Assembly (NCBI RefSeq): GCF_949987515.2
Contig: NC_082697.1
Coordinates: forward strand, 24,001,730-24,065,729
Length of the DNA stretch: 64,000 bases
Direction: 5' to 3'
From: Delphinus delphis
Lineage: Eukaryota; Chordata; Mammalia; Artiodactyla; Delphinidae
Below, piece after piece: positions 10,601 through 25,600 of this stretch. The position numbers and the translations under genes are program-made. Position 1 is the first letter of the stretch. Each line of letters opens with the position of its first letter. Under the pieces are notes generated by a model. The model was not told the origin of the DNA, made no database searches, and was given only the letters and a program-made list of their open reading frames with translations.

Positions 10601-13600
10601 TTGGTCAGTGGATATGGGTGAGTTGTGTTTTTCTAATTAAGGTAATTTGAGAATCTTAATACCAGCAAGATAATAGTATTACTTTCTGAAACTGTGCCTT
10701 TTTTTTTTTTAAAGGTGGTCAAGGAGCTGGTCCTCCTCAAAACCAGATGCAGGTGTCCCACGGGCCACCAAATATGATGCAGCCCAGCCTCATGGGAATT
10801 CATGGCAACATGAACAACCAACAGGCTGGTAGTTCTGGGGTTCCTCAGGTGAACCTGGGCAACATGCAAGGCCAGCCCCAGCAGGGCCCACCATCTCAGC
10901 TGATGAGCATGCACCAGCAGATCGTGCCCTCCCAGGGCCAGATGGTCCAGCAACAAGGAACCTTGAACCCTCAGAACCCTATGATCCTTTCAAGGGCCCA
11001 GCTTATGCCACAGGGTCAGATGATGGTGAATCCTCAGAGCCAAAATCTTGGGCCCTCGCCCCAGAGGATGACCCCACCCAAGCAGATGCTTCCCCAGCAG
11101 GGCCCACAAATGATGGCACCACATAACCAGATGATGGGGCCTCAGGGGCAAGTTTTGCTTCAACAGAACCCAATGATAGAGCAGATTATGACCAATCAGA
11201 TGCAGGGGAATAAGCAACAGTTTAACACTCAGAACCAATCTAATGTCATGTCGGGACCAGCACAGATAATGAGGGGACCAACTCCAAACATGCAAGGAAA
11301 CATGGTGCAGTTTACGGGACAGATGTCAGGACAGATGCTGCCCCAGCAAGGGCCCGTGAACAACAGTCCATCTCAGGTTATGGGGATTCAGGGGCAGGTC
11401 TTGAGGCCACCAGGGCCCAGCCCACATATGGCCCAGCCGCATGGCGATCCTGCTACTACAGCAAATAACGATGTCAGCTTGTCTCAGATGATGCCTGATG
11501 TTAGCATGCAACAAAGCAACATGGTCCCCCCCCACGTGCAGGCCATGCAGGGAAACAGTGCCTCGGGAAACCACTTCTCAGGCCATGGGATGCCTTTCAA
11601 TGCACCTTTCAGTGGAGCACCCAATGGAAATCAGATGTCCTGTGGTCAGAATCCAGGCTTCCCGGTCAATAAGGATGTCACGCTAACAAGCCCATTGTTG
11701 GTCAACTTATTGCAGAGTGATATCTCTGCAGGCCATTTTGGGGTAAACAATAAGCAAAATAATACCAACGCAAATAAACCGAAGAAGAAGAAACCCCCTC
11801 GGAAGAAGAAAAATAGTCAGCAGGATCTAAAGTAGGTTGTGATAGTTTTGCCTAAAATCTTATTCATTTATTTCTATGTGAACAACTTTTTTTGATGGAA
11901 AATTTTAAACATGTATAAAATAAGAATAGTATAATGAAATTATCCCTGCTTCAAATTATCAACTCATAATCCATCTTGCCTTCATCCATGCTCTCCCCAT
12001 TATCCTCTTGGTTATTTTAAAGCAAGTTCACTTTAAATATTTCCGTATGTACCTCTGAAAGTTAAGGACAGGTTTTTGTCTTTGTTCTGTGTTTTTTATG
12101 ACCACACGATACCGTTAGCACACCTGGAAAAACTAATACTTCCTTCATATTCTCACATTTCCAGACAGTGTCCACATTTCCCTTGATTATCTCAAATTAA
12201 TTTTTTTTTACAGTTTGTTCAAATAAGGAGCCAAACAAGGTTCATACGTTGCAGTCAACTGATATATGTCTCTTAAGTCTGTAGTCTCCGGAGGGTTGTG
12301 GCATTCAGAGCCTGAAAGGTAGCCAGTGCTGCCACACTGCAACTCCACAAAGCATGTCAGGTTTATAATGACTGTTGGGGAACCAGAAAGGCTGTATGTG
12401 TTTTGGAAATGAAAACCGTTTATGGAGACTCCCTTCTGTCTCTCAAATAGAAATGATTTTTTGTACAGGTGCCTTTCCTTTAAAGGCTCTTTATCAGCAG
12501 CAGCAGCTTAAAATCTCATGCTAAGATGATTGGACCTTTTAAATCAGTTACCCTTTTGGTAAAGGTGAGTTCTTTTGCAAGATTATAGCAGGAAGGGCAA
12601 TTAATTTATATTACATTTCCTGAAACTAAGCATTAATTTAAGTTATATTTTTGGCCTTGATAAAATGTTTCCAAAGGGAATATTGATTAAACTGGATTTT
12701 CTGCCTTTAATTATAAAACTGAAATTCAGAGACATTTATTACCAGAAAATAGTGACTGAGGAGTGTAAAACAGGTTAATTCAAATAAATTGCTAGAACTA
12801 TAGAAGAGAGTAGGGGAGCTTTAGTTAAGGAAACAGAAATGTTCAAAATGAAACCAACTGCCTTTCTCTCAGCCTTCTCACAATATTTCTTTGGTTGTAC
12901 TCTAATATTATATCATATTCACTTTTTTTTTGAATCTTATAAATCAAAATTCAATAATTGTATATTAACAACCTATATTTTTCTTGAATTCAGAATTAAT
13001 AACCCGTTTGGTTATCTGATTTTTCCAATAGCTCTAAGTTAAATTCTTTACTACTATCGACCTGTGTGGGAATAACATTTCTGTGGCGATATTTATTCCT
13101 CCCAGTAATCTAGGAGTAAAATTGCAAGGTTCTTCAGTTGCCATTAGTTTGGATTTTTGCTGTCTGCACCAGCACTTAGGGAGATTGCTTACTTGTTGGG
13201 GCTACAGATTGTGAAAAGGACCTTATACAGCATCAAGGCTCCTAGGAAGGGAGATAGTAAGTTAAAAGTAAGAGTGCATGCTCCCAATTCTACCTCTAGC
13301 TTACTATGGAACCTTGGACCTGTTTTCTAACACCGCTGTGGGCCTTTGTTTTTTCATCCATAACATGAGGTAACTGGAACAGGTATCTGAGATTTTTTTT
13401 TTAGCAATACAGTTCTTTGAAAGTAAAGGATACTGCAGAATCCTTGCCTATAATTTGAAGTGAGAGAGAAGTCATATAAGGAGCATATTGATATAGGCAT
13501 CTGCATGTGCTCAGGACCTACTTCAGGTTCTAAATTCCCATGTGCTAGGGCTTTTAAAATGGATTTAAGGTAAGGCTTATGAAACTACAGAGAGTACAGT

Positions 13601-16600
13601 AAGGTAAAATACTGTCTAAAAGCGGGTGACCAATATCAGGGCAAAGGGAAACAAAAGGTAGAAAAGAAAAGTACAGCTAAGAGTAAGATTAAAAACAAAA
13701 TGAGGGCTGTGAGCACTCTGGTTCTTTGGGAATGTGGGTGTTAGTAGGTAACATTTTTTTCTTCCCCACTAAAAATTCTAAGGTTCACCCAGGTAAAAAT
13801 GAAAGCATCCCAAAGCCAATGGGGATGTCTGTTAAATACACATTCTGCAGCAAAATTAATTAGCTTTGTTCTGGTATTCTCCGGCTTTCTTTGTTCTCTG
13901 AATACCACTTTCATTAGCCAATCTACAGCTTCTTGCAAGGTGTTATGAATTGTTGGAGCCACCACTGCAATATTCACAAAAAAAGAATCTGGACTCCCTG
14001 GTTGAATTTGATAGCTACCCTAAAGATAATGTGGTTTCATAGGCACAGTACTTTATAATATTGAGAGCCCAAACTATGATCCCTTAAAACATCTAAGGGA
14101 TGGATGATTACATGAAAATCATTATATCAGAAATTTGTAGAAAACACTGAGTAAATAGCCATGTTATTAAATTAAGTGGATTTTAACATTTAATGAAATT
14201 GGCAGATTTTTTATGTCAAATATTGAATACTGTATCAGACTAGAGAGATGTAAATAATGCTAAGAATGATAATGCAAATGGATTTCTTCAGAAACAGGGG
14301 AGGGGTTAAGCTTAGTTTTGTGTATAAACTGTACAGCTTACTCTCAAATGTGTAATTTATGTTTTAGCACCCCAGATACTCGCCCAGCTGGTCTGGAGGA
14401 GGCTGATCAGCAGCCATTGCCTGGAGAACAAGGAATTAACTTGGACAACTCAGGCCCTAAACTGCCAGAATTTTCAAACCGACCACCAGGTGATAAAATG
14501 TTAACTAAAGTTTATATGCTTGTCATCATTTATTTACAGCATTATAAGTCTTTTTTTCAAGGAGACAATAGTATTTTATTTTGTGTACTAACTAGGCTAC
14601 TTTGGTGATTTAATGTGTCTAGTATTTGGAAACTGTGCCTTGATATTAAGTTAAAAATTTTCAAATATAACTTCTGAAGGCATGTGTGTGTATGTATTTG
14701 TGTGTATGTGTGTGTTTGTGTGTGCGTGTGTATTTTGCTCAAATTAGTCTTCATTATTTTAGGTCTTCATAAAATCAGACTAAAATGTCAAGTGCCTCTT
14801 TATTCTTGTCAATATTAAGATTCTAGTTGGCATCAAAATGGATTAAGATTAAATGAAAAGATGTTTTCACTCTAATCCTGCTTGCCTGCCTTTCCTGCAG
14901 CCTTTCCTACTGGGGCTTTCTCAAAGCAGAGAACTACCAGGGTTTAAAATAAGATTTTTTAAATACAACTTTTATTATGAATCTTTAAACATAAAAAATA
15001 TGTAAAGAGTAATAAAAGAGACACTCGTGTACTTCCTACCCAGGTTAGTAATAATACCCAGGTTAATAATAAATAGGACCAATATTGTTGAAGCCCTCTG
15101 TGTTGTATCCTCCTCTGATTATAAAATAATATCATCCTCTAAATGTTGAAAATTATGTTGAAAAGGAAAAAGTCTCCTAAAATTCATTCATTCCAACCTA
15201 GGTATTATAGAACCAAGGTCAGCTGCCACAGTGTCTCTATACCTGGTTCCTCTTGGCCTAAGCAGTGATTTGTAACTTTATTCCCCTGTGACACAGTTGA
15301 AGACACACAAGCCTGTCACATTTAGGCCACACTTCCATGTGTATACAAAGGATTATGTTTTGTTTCTTCCTTTCTAGTTCCTCCACCTCCTTTTTTGGCG
15401 TGTAAGTGATGTTACTTTAGGGATAAACTTTAGTCCACCCTTAATTTATGTATTTTGAAAGTGAATCCAAAAAAAAAAGTGAATTCATTATGATGTCAGT
15501 ACTTTGTGTTATTTATTACAAATTGTTTGGGCACACCACACTTCCCATCAGTGAGTTACAGCAGCACAGTTGAGGCTGGGAGGTCACCAGTCTTTGGTGG
15601 TGGTCCAGAGGCATTATGAACAGGAAGGTGCCTTCTTCCCTCAGATACATCTGAATTCCTCTGTTAAATCCCAGGGGTTCTCACACACATTATTGCTTCC
15701 TTTCTGCAGTTTGCAAACTGGAAGCCTGTAGGCTGAATTCAGCCTATGATATGTTTGAATTGTCATGCAGCATCCTGAACCAAACAGAAACCTGAATTTA
15801 AATGCCTTTAGCTAGAGCATCAGCTCTGCAGTTTGGCTCTGTCCACAGAACTACTACTGTCTTATACCAGCCCACTTCTCTTCTTCATTACCGGTCTGGC
15901 CCCTAAAGGCATATGAATTTTCATCCTTTGATTAATAAACTTGGTTTTTTATTATGTTATATGCACGTGTGTGTGTCCTAGCTTTCCCTCTCCACCATTC
16001 TGTCACAACAACCCAATCTATCTTATCATTAATGCCCTTTGGACTGCTGCCTCCAGCTTCTGGAACCTTTACAGTAGCCATGCCCTTAACTGTTACTTTC
16101 GAGAGAGGCTGCTGTATTGTCTGTGCTGCTCTCTTTGGTATTTATGCTGTCTGGTGGCCTAATTTTAAAGAAAAAGGCATTTGTATCATAGCCCTGACAT
16201 CAAGGCTTCTACAGAAATTACAGTTCTTAACATGGGAACCTGAGTTAAACCTATAGAAATGCCATATGTTGTTGGCTTTATAAATGTAAAGAGGTTAGTT
16301 GGGCCTAAAACAAAAAAGGATTAAAAAGAAACTTCAAAACTGGATTCTGCACATTGTACTCATTGGTGCCATGTCTGTCATTGGCTAGAAGACATTGATT
16401 AGCTATTAAACACAGGGTGTGACCCTGTGGATCAGCAGCATTTGATAGCTGCTCTGAAAATCTTGAGCCAACACTTCTGACTGCCAGGGCCAGCTGTCCT
16501 TATGCCTGTACCTTCGTAAAACTTTCCTAATGTATTTTTCATGCAACAGTGAAATAAATCTAGTTTGTGAAATTGTATGTATCCCAGTTATATGCCCGCT

Positions 16601-19600
16601 TTTTCCCACTGAACAACCTTTATTCTTGGTTAATGATCTTTTCATCCTTTCTGCTGATTGTGTAAGGTTTTGGTTCTAAAATGCCAAATAAAATCTTCAC
16701 AAAAGAAAGAATCATTTGAGATGTTGCCTTCTAGAAATCTATAAGGCATTGTCCCTCAGAGTTCTTTTCCTGAAATTATTTTTTATTCCTGAGGGCTGTG
16801 CTTCTTGCTTATTCTTCAATTATGGATTCATAGAAAATATTTCTCCAAATAAAGTTTTACATGTAAGAAAGTAAACAGAAATTAATATTTGTAAAAAGAA
16901 CTTCAGTGCCCTCATTTTATTTTCAATGTGTGTATCAGCTTCTATTAGCTCCTACTATTTATTGAACTGATTTACGTCGGAGGGGCAGTTTAATTCATTG
17001 GGTTTTCCAAAGAACTGAGCCTGAAGGATGCAGCATGGTGTGTGAAGCCAATGGATTGGAGTAATTTTAAATCCCTCTTCCTTAAGGAATTGAATCCTAG
17101 AATTTTATATCTTACTTCTGTTGAAAGAATAAAAAGGCTATCTTCAATGCTGGCGTTTTCAACAAAACCAAGTCTTAAAAAAATTAATCTGTGCTAACAG
17201 AAAAAAAGTGACTCTTAAATGCTTCATTCACAAGTACAATGAAATATTTACTATGCTTGCATGAGACCCCAGTGCTGGGCGGTCAACTGTTTGCTGTTGA
17301 TGGAGTTTTTCTCGTGTCATCTGAATGTTTGGCTGGTATAGACTTGGCCAGTTTCAGTGCATAGCACAGTGTCTATTACAGTCTTAGTGCGGTGATGCCT
17401 CATTCAAACCCTGAAGACTGAGGAGCTCCAGGTTCTTGATGCTTTGCTTTTTGCTTCCTTAAGCAGTGTGCCTCTTTGCTTATGTCAAAGAATGAGGGGC
17501 TGCCCATAACCCCCCCTGGGAACGGGCATGCCTGAACTGTTTGTGCACAGTCTGTGCAACCTAGATGAGTATTTCTTGGCTATACTCTAAAGGTAGCAAA
17601 GCTTTTCTTGCTGAAAATCTAACTTCCCTGATTTTGGGGGCTCGTTTTAGGTTATCCTTCTCAACCAGTTGAACAGAGGCCACTTCAGCAGATGCCTCCT
17701 CAGCTCATGCAGCATGTGGCGCCCCCACCCCAGCCACCACAGCAGCAGCCGCCGCCGCAGCCGCCGCCACCCCCCAGTCAGCCACAGTCTCAGCAGCAGC
17801 AGCAGCAAATGATGATGATGCTCATGATGCAGCAGGACCCCAAATCAGTTAGGCTTCCAGTCTCCCAGAGCGTCCATCCCCCAAGGGGCCCCCTGAATCC
17901 GGACTCCCAGAGAATGCCCATGCAACAGAGTGGCAGTGTGCCTGTCATGGTCAGTTTGCAAGGACCTGCCTCCGTGCCGCCATCACCTGATAAGCAAAGA
18001 ATGCCAATACCTGTGAATACTCCTTTGGGAAGCAATTCAAGGAAAATGGTATACCAGGAGAACCCCCAGAATCCTTCCAGCTCACCACTGGGAGAGATGT
18101 CCTCACTCCCTGAAGCAAGTGGCAGTGAAGTACCATCTGTCTCAGGAGGCCCAAATAACATGCCTTCACATTTAGTGGTTTCCCAGAATCAGTTAATGAT
18201 GACAGGGCCAAAACCTGGACCATCACCCCTTTCAACAACTCAAGGTGCAACTCCCCAGCAGCCTCCTGTAAATTCCCTGCCCAGCTCTCATGGCCACCAC
18301 TTTCCAAATGTGGCTGCCCCAACCCAAACATCTAGGCCTAAAACACCAAACAGAGCCAGCCCCAGACCTTATTATCCTCAGACACCCAACAACCGCCCTC
18401 CCAGCACAGAACCTTCAGAAATCAGTCTATCACCAGAAAGACTCAATGCCTCCATAGCAGGACTCTTCCCCCCACAGATTAATATTCCTTTACCTCCCAG
18501 GCCAAATTTAAACAGAGGCTTTGATCAACAGGGCCTAAATCCAACAACTTTGAAGGCCATCGGACAAGCACCTTCAAATCTTACCATGAATAATCCTTCC
18601 AATTTTGCTGCCCCACAGACTCACAAATTAGATTCTGTGGTGGTGAATTCTGGAAAGCAGTCTAATTCTGGAGCAACAAAACGGGCAAGTCCAAGCAACA
18701 GTCGCAGGTCTAGTCCTGGGTCAAGTAGGAAAACCACCCCAAGTCCAGGGAGACAAAATTCAAAAGCCCCTAAACTTACTCTTGCCTCTCAAACTAATGC
18801 AACCTTGTTGCAAAATGTGGAGTTGCCAAGAAACGTATTGGTCAGTCCTACTCCTTTGGCCAACCCCCCTGTACCTGGAAGCTTCCCTAACAACAGCGGG
18901 CTGAATCCTCAGAATCCTACCATGCCTGTGGCTGCAATAGGGGGTGTTCTTGAGGAAAACAAGGAGAGCTTGACTATGCCTCAGGACAGCGACTGCCAGA
19001 ATTCCCAGGGTAGGAAGGAGCAGATAAACGTTGAGCTAAAAGCAGTCCCTGCCCAAGAAGTTAAAATTGCCCCTGAAGATCAATCCAAAAAGGATGGGCA
19101 ACCTTCGGATACTAACAAACTTCCCAGTATCGAAGAGAACAAAAATTTGGTGTCTCCTGCTATGAGGGAAGCACCAACATCGTTAAGTCAACTTCTTGAT
19201 AACTCTGGAGCTCCTAATGTGACCATTAAACCCCCTGGGCTTACAGATCTGGAAGTAACACCTCCAGTAGTTTCTGGAGAGGACCTGAAAAAAGCATCTG
19301 TCATTCCCACACTGCAGGATTCGTCTTCTAAAGAACCCTCTAATTCCCTAAATTTACCTCACAGTAACGAGCCATGTTCAACCCTTGTGCATCCAGAATT
19401 GAGTGAGGTCAGTTCTAATGTTGCACCAAGCATCCCTCAAGTAATGTCAAGACCTGTCAGCTCTTCCTCCATTTCCACTCCTTTGCCCCCAAATCAGATA
19501 ACTGTTTTTGTAACTTCCAATCCCATCACAACTTCAGCTAACACATCAGCAGCTCTGCCAACTCACCTGCAGTCTGCATTAATGTCAACAGTTGTCACAA

Positions 19601-22600
19601 TGCCCAATGTGGGTAGCAAGGTTATGGTTTCTGAGGGACAGTCAGCTGCTCAGTCAAATGCCCGGCCTCAGTTCATTACACCTGTCTTTATCAATTCATC
19701 CTCAATAATTCAGGTTATGAAAGGATCACAGCCAAGCACAATTCCTGCAACCCCACTGACAACCAACTCTGGCTTGATGCCTCCCTCTGTTGCAGTCGTT
19801 GGCCCTTTACACATACCTCAGAATATAAAATTTTCTTCTGCTCCTGTACTGCCTAATGCCCCCTCCAGTAGTCCTGCTGCAAACATACAGACAGGTCGAC
19901 CCTTGGTCCTTAACTCACGAGCCACCCCTGTTCAGCTTCCTTCCCCACCTTGTACAACTTCTCCAGTTGTCCCTCCTCATCCCCCTGTCCAGCAAGTAAA
20001 AGAACTGAATCCAGAGGAGACTAGTCCTCAGGTGAGCACCTCAGCAGATCAGAGCACTCTGCCCTCTTCACAGTCAACCACAGTGGTTTCTCCCCTTTTG
20101 ACCAATAGTCCAGGCTCCTCTGTCAACCGGCGAAGCCCAGTCTCATCTAGTAAGGGCAAAGGAAAAGTGGACAAAATCGGCCAGATTTTGCTGACCAAGG
20201 CGTGTAAAAAAGTTACAGGCTCTCTTGAGAAAGGGGAAGAACAATATGGTGCAGATGGAGAAACTGAAGGCCAAGGGCTAGAGACCACAGCTCCAGGGCT
20301 CATGGGAACAGAGCAGTTATCCACAGAGCTGGACAGTAAAACCCCAACACCCCCAGCACCCACTCTGCTAAAAATGACCTCTAGCCCTGTGGGCCCCGGC
20401 TCCGCCTCAGCAGGACCCAGCTTACCTGGCAGTACTCTCCCCACCAATGTACGCTCGATAGTAACCACTCTGGTACCCTCTGAGCTCATCTCCGCGGCGC
20501 CGACCACAAAAAACAATCATATTGGCATAGCATCTGAGCCACTTGCAGGTGGCCTAGTGGAGGAGAAGGTGGGATCTCATCCAGAGCTTCTACCCAGCAT
20601 AGGTATGTACTTGGGGCCTGGCATCATCTCATGTCAATTTTTGATGACCTATCCCACAAGAGAAAGCATGACTCCTTTTCTACTTGGAGGAAGAAGAATG
20701 GGTTAAATGGCAATAGTGATAGTTTCATTTATTTGAAGTACATTGGGAAATATACTTCCCTTTTAAAATCCCACGTTGTTTACATTCATTAATATGGTTC
20801 TCTCTCAGCTCCTGAAATAATCATATACCTTTTATTTACATAAAATTTTTCATTTTACAAAGAAGCATTTTCACCTGTGTTACATCATCTTCATACCAAC
20901 CATGTCAGGTAGCCCTAACCCCATTCTGCGGGTGAGAAGATTGAAGCTCAGAGTTCAGTATTCATTCAAAGTCTATACTGTGAGCCTCCAGTTTAACCAT
21001 GTCCCAGCAGTTTCTGCAGGTTCTCCTTACTGTGGTAAAGACTTGCTCTCAACTGTTCAGAGCAGGTATCTTATAGCCCCTTCCTCATTGTACTCTATCC
21101 CAGGGACTCTTCCCTTCTGACTGGCTACTCCAGGGGAGAGCTTTCCAGAAAACCAGCTTTCATGGTAATAGACATGGGAGGAGCAAAGTGGTTGAGAGAT
21201 AGGTTTAGGTTGGTGGCAGCATTTAGCAGCTGTTTGGGCTTAGGCAAGTTACTTGACTACTCCAAACTTTAGTTTCCTCCTTTGTAAAATGGGGACAATA
21301 GTAGTTGTAAGAATTCAATGAGATAATGTATGTAACATTTTTAGCACGGGGCTAGAATATAGTAATCATTCAATAATAGGTAAAGAATTCTTATTGCCAG
21401 TTTCTTTTTGATGCAATCTCTTTGAAAATTAGACCATTCCATTCATGTATTTCTACTTCAGGTTATTTCCTGTGTACTGGTAAGGTGGGCTAATGATGGA
21501 AACGTAGATGTCCTTACATCTACCCTCCTTCCCTTGGCATTTACCCCCGCACCCGCCCCTCCCCACACATACGTAATGTTCCTCCTCCTGTGAGGCTTAA
21601 GTGGTACAGAAGCTCTGTTTCCCCAGAGTGGAATCAAACACTGCCAAAGCTCAAAGGACCTTTGCTGTATCCTAGGCCAGCCAATAGCACCTGTTTATGC
21701 AGCTAAAATGCTTCGAGGGGCAGGAGGAGGGGCAGAAAGAACACAAGATTCTGGTAGGATCAAGGTTCAAATTCTAGCTCCACTGGTACCAGTTGCAGTT
21801 GGATAAATCCCTTAACCTCTTGTAAGCCGTGTACTTCACCAGTAAACTGGAGATTGTAATTCCTACCTCCCAGAATTTATACAAAGATTCACTGAGCGGG
21901 CTTAGCGTAAAAGCCAGCACACTGCCTCACACAGAGCCCTGGAAAGGTTAATTCCCCTTCTCTCTGCATATTCACTTCAAAACTAGAGATACAGGGAGGG
22001 ATAAAGGCCTTTAAGGAGTTCTCTGCCCTTGGAGGAGACAGAGACTTCATAGGGCTGGGTGCTGTATATTCCTGGTTCTAGTTCTGTTGATGTAAGTGAG
22101 CCCTAAGAATTTTTTAAAAACCTGGTGTAACTTAAATATATTCTCCACTATTAAATGTTTCCATTCTACTTCCTTTCAGGGAACCTTTCCCTCTGATACC
22201 AAGAGAATAACGATGAAGTTGTTAGAAAATAACTTTTATCTGGATCCTGTGTAATCCTAGAGAAATATAGGAGCGTTAGGGAGATGAACCAGTAGTTGGA
22301 AAAAAAACTTCTCAATTTCAGTTAAGATTATTTCCATTCTTTTTCACGGGGCTTCTGTGCTTTTACCTTGAAAGTGTGAGAAACCAATACGGGAGTAAAA
22401 AATAAAAGTTAAGGTACAGTTTTAAACTTTATTAGATAAGCATCCAAAATAAATTCTTAACACAAATGCATCATTGACTAAGCAGGGAGAGATATCTACA
22501 AAAGTCACAATTTCCACATGAGGGTAAAACTTATTGTTGTAGAGTTTATCTAGGATGGTAGACTGAGTGTCAAGATGGGAGGACATAACCTTGAGTGACT

Positions 22601-25600
22601 GTGGCATATCTATGTCTTCAATCTTTACGGTATGATCCCAGAAGTTCCCATTCTAGAGTACATTGTGTATTCTATTCCATTCCTCTTCAATGGCCTGAGT
22701 TCTCTCTGTCCTTCAAAGCCTAATTCTGATGTTTCTCCCTTTAGTGTACCTTCAGATTTCTCAATCTAGAATTGATCTCCCTTGCTTTGGACTCCCATAG
22801 TACTTTATACTTTATGAATCTGCTTCATATAACATCACAGTTGACTCCAGAGTACCACTTGTGTATATCTTTAATACTAGACTGAGTCCTGATGGGCAAG
22901 AAGAATGGAATTTGGTCTCTAAGGGTGCCTGGCACAGAGCCTTGCCCTTAGTAAGTTCTTGGTAATTGACAGATAAAATAAGTAGATAACATATCAAATT
23001 GATTTGATTCATTAAATATGAATTGAATACCTGCTTTATGCCCATCGCACTTGCCAGGTGCTATAGAAAAGTACACAATATATGATTCATTTCAGGTCTC
23101 AAGGAATGTAGTCTTTAGAGGGTTGAGACAATTTTTTAAATGCTAAGGTTGAATGGTATAATTGTCCCTCTGAAAGTGGTTTGGGTTGCCTACTAAAGTA
23201 TGCTTTTGGGTTTTTTAGAGTACTGGGCAGAACTTGACCCCAAGAAGCAAAAATTATCGGTGCTGTTGTCCTCATGGCCATATCCTTCCTTGATCTTGGC
23301 ACATACAAAAAGGAAAAACAGAACCCCCCTGACATTAGTCTTTGTTACTGAGTGTTAGTTAATTTTTTAAGCAAGTTTTGGAATGTACTGTACTTTCAAA
23401 GTTAACTTCAAGTACTGCTTTCTAAGAATATGTGTATTTTAGCAGTTACTTAGCCCTCGGTTCAGTCAATGCTTTCTGCTTTGTTTAGAAAAGAATGTTA
23501 AAGCCCTGTTTCTTTTTTTTTTTTCCTTGCCTTAGCCCCTTCACAGAGTTTAGTCCCAAAGGAAACTCCAGCCACAGCACTGCAGGGGTCTGTTCCCAGA
23601 CCAGGTAAGGCCCACCTTGGAAAAATTTCTTGAGTGGAATAGGTTACATGTGAAGGAACCACTGCTGTCCTCAATGTGCCAGGAAGTGGCTGAAACTATC
23701 TTATCTATTTGCTTCAGAGCAGACTTCGGTTGAGTGGCAGAGCTTATGCAGTACTATTTGAAGTTATTTTTCCCCTGACCAGCTTGCTCTCTGACGCATT
23801 CCTCGTGTCAGCCAGGGAACTCAAGAAGGACATCTCAGTGCCCATTGTCTGCCACCAAGCCGTGGGTGGTTTCCATTGCAGAGTTTGCCCTGTTCCATGA
23901 CCCTGGCACCCATAGCTGGCAGCTGACTGATTGGCATACAGTAACTCACTGGGGTGGGAGGCATTACTGCATTAAGACAGTAATTGCATTATCATGACAG
24001 GAGTGGAGGCTTGTTCCGAAAACCTCCGCTGCAGTGAGGTAGCCATTCCTCAGGGAGTCAGAGTCATTTCAGTCATGTCTAGATGGCGTTAAGTTTCTTC
24101 CCATGACCAAGATATTGTAAATAGCACTAGGGATGATGTTTCTGGAAGGTGGAGCCCATGGTAATCTGACAAATAACTACTGTGAAATGCTGGCTCAGCT
24201 CTGAATGCATGAGGATCTTGATGGCAGTAACAGCCGTCAAGATTAGACTGCCAAAGCAGATAAAAATTATAGATTTGTTACAGTTTAGTCTTACCTGGCT
24301 CTTTGTCATTGTAGGTTATTGGGGGATACCCCCCCACAAAAAAAGAAGTGTGACTGCTTTCCACAAGGAGGTTAGAGTCTCGCTGACAATACAGTTCACA
24401 CACTTGACAAAATTTTTAAAAAGAAAGTTTAATTTTGAATCTAAGTCAGTAAAAGTAAGGTAGAAGTTGGGAATTCCCTGGCAGTCCAGTGGTCAGGACT
24501 CTGGGCTCTCACTGCCGAGGGCCCAGGTTCAGTCCCTGGTCGGGGAACTAAAATCCCACAAGCTGCACGGGGTGGCCAAAAAAAATTTTAAATAAATAAA
24601 ATTGAAAATATTTTTTTAAAAAGTAAGGTAAAAGTTGTGATTATTTTAAAACCTGCTTCAGGGTGCCATGTCCTATATGATGGATAGGACTTTCTATTTT
24701 ACATTCTTTGGGTAAAACCAGGCCTCTGGAAAAATGGATGAGCAAAAAACATTTTAGCCACCCAGATTCGTTTGCTACCAACTGCCCACATGATACCTGA
24801 GAAGGGTAGAAATGGAACAAATTCTTCAGAGAAGGAATTAGATAGTAAAACTCATTTTTGATGAGAAAAGGAGCAACTAGAAAGGGGAAGGGAATTCCAT
24901 CTCCTGCCCCAACTCTTTTCTCCAGAAGATGGACTTTACCATATCATATGCCCTCCTTCTCAGAGTAATTTGCTGAAGAATCTTGTTCCTTTTAAAAGTT
25001 TGGCTCAAATGAATCTCCTTAAAATACTGCCTACGCCAATAATTGCCTTCACCAAAACCCCTTTGATCTCCACTCATATGAATTAGCTGTGATAGTGTTA
25101 AAATTGTCAAAAGCATTGAATTTTGTTTCAAAAGAGCAAACTAACCAAAATTTTTTGTAGTAAACCTCTTTTGACTTGAGCCATTTTTATTTTTGAGCAC
25201 ACATTTCCTGAGTTTCTTTGCTCCAGCAGAGCCAACAAGGCAGCAGAGACTCAGTGAGTTGGTATCTATTTCTTGTGGAGGGGGTTCCAGGTTTTATGAG
25301 TTAGATAATGGGGGAGCTAAATAACAAATGGGAAGCATGGATTCTCCTCTGCCAGCATCTTTCCTTGAAGGCAGAGTAGGACAGCCTCTTTACGTGAAGG
25401 CTGCATCAACATGAGCATCATAGCAATACTAATAATAGCTAATACTGAGTTATTACTAAGTGCTGCTGTACTAAGTTTTTTATATGTGTTATTTAATTTA
25501 ATCTTTTTAACTTTGAGGTGGGTAAAGTGGTTATCGCCATTTTTCAGATGAGACGTTGAGCACAGAGAGGTCAAGCTGTTTGCCCAAGGTCACATGGCTA

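Larger units (their letters stand above)
8197..10714 (+). other. NCOA6: NCOA6 intron with hAT relic and L2-like tail
   Basis: Contains a hAT-type element at 8410-8665, an A18 run at about 9114-9131, an L2-like 3' end at about 9290-9590, and otherwise unique-looking AT-rich sequence. Confidence 0.7.
20603..23535 (+). other. NCOA6: NCOA6 intron with two MIRs and L2-like sequence
   Basis: MIR copies lie at about 21.19-21.40 and 21.73-21.95 kb, and L2-like text at about 22.67-23.1 kb. Otherwise nothing recognised. Confidence 0.65.

Noticed and set aside
13741..13977. 78-codon minus-strand frame in an NCOA6 intron
   Set aside because: No family resemblance, no splice signals of note and no codon pattern that supports a gene.
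15941..16256. Overlapping 73- and 100-codon frames in an NCOA6 intron
   Set aside because: Hydrophobic and Cys-rich by chance of base content; no homology recognised and no sign of a retrocopy such as an A tail or target-site duplication.
20603..20706. Open frame continuing past the large NCOA6 exon
   Set aside because: The donor ATAG|GTATGT is good and the next exon continues the family protein; the 34 extra codons are intron.
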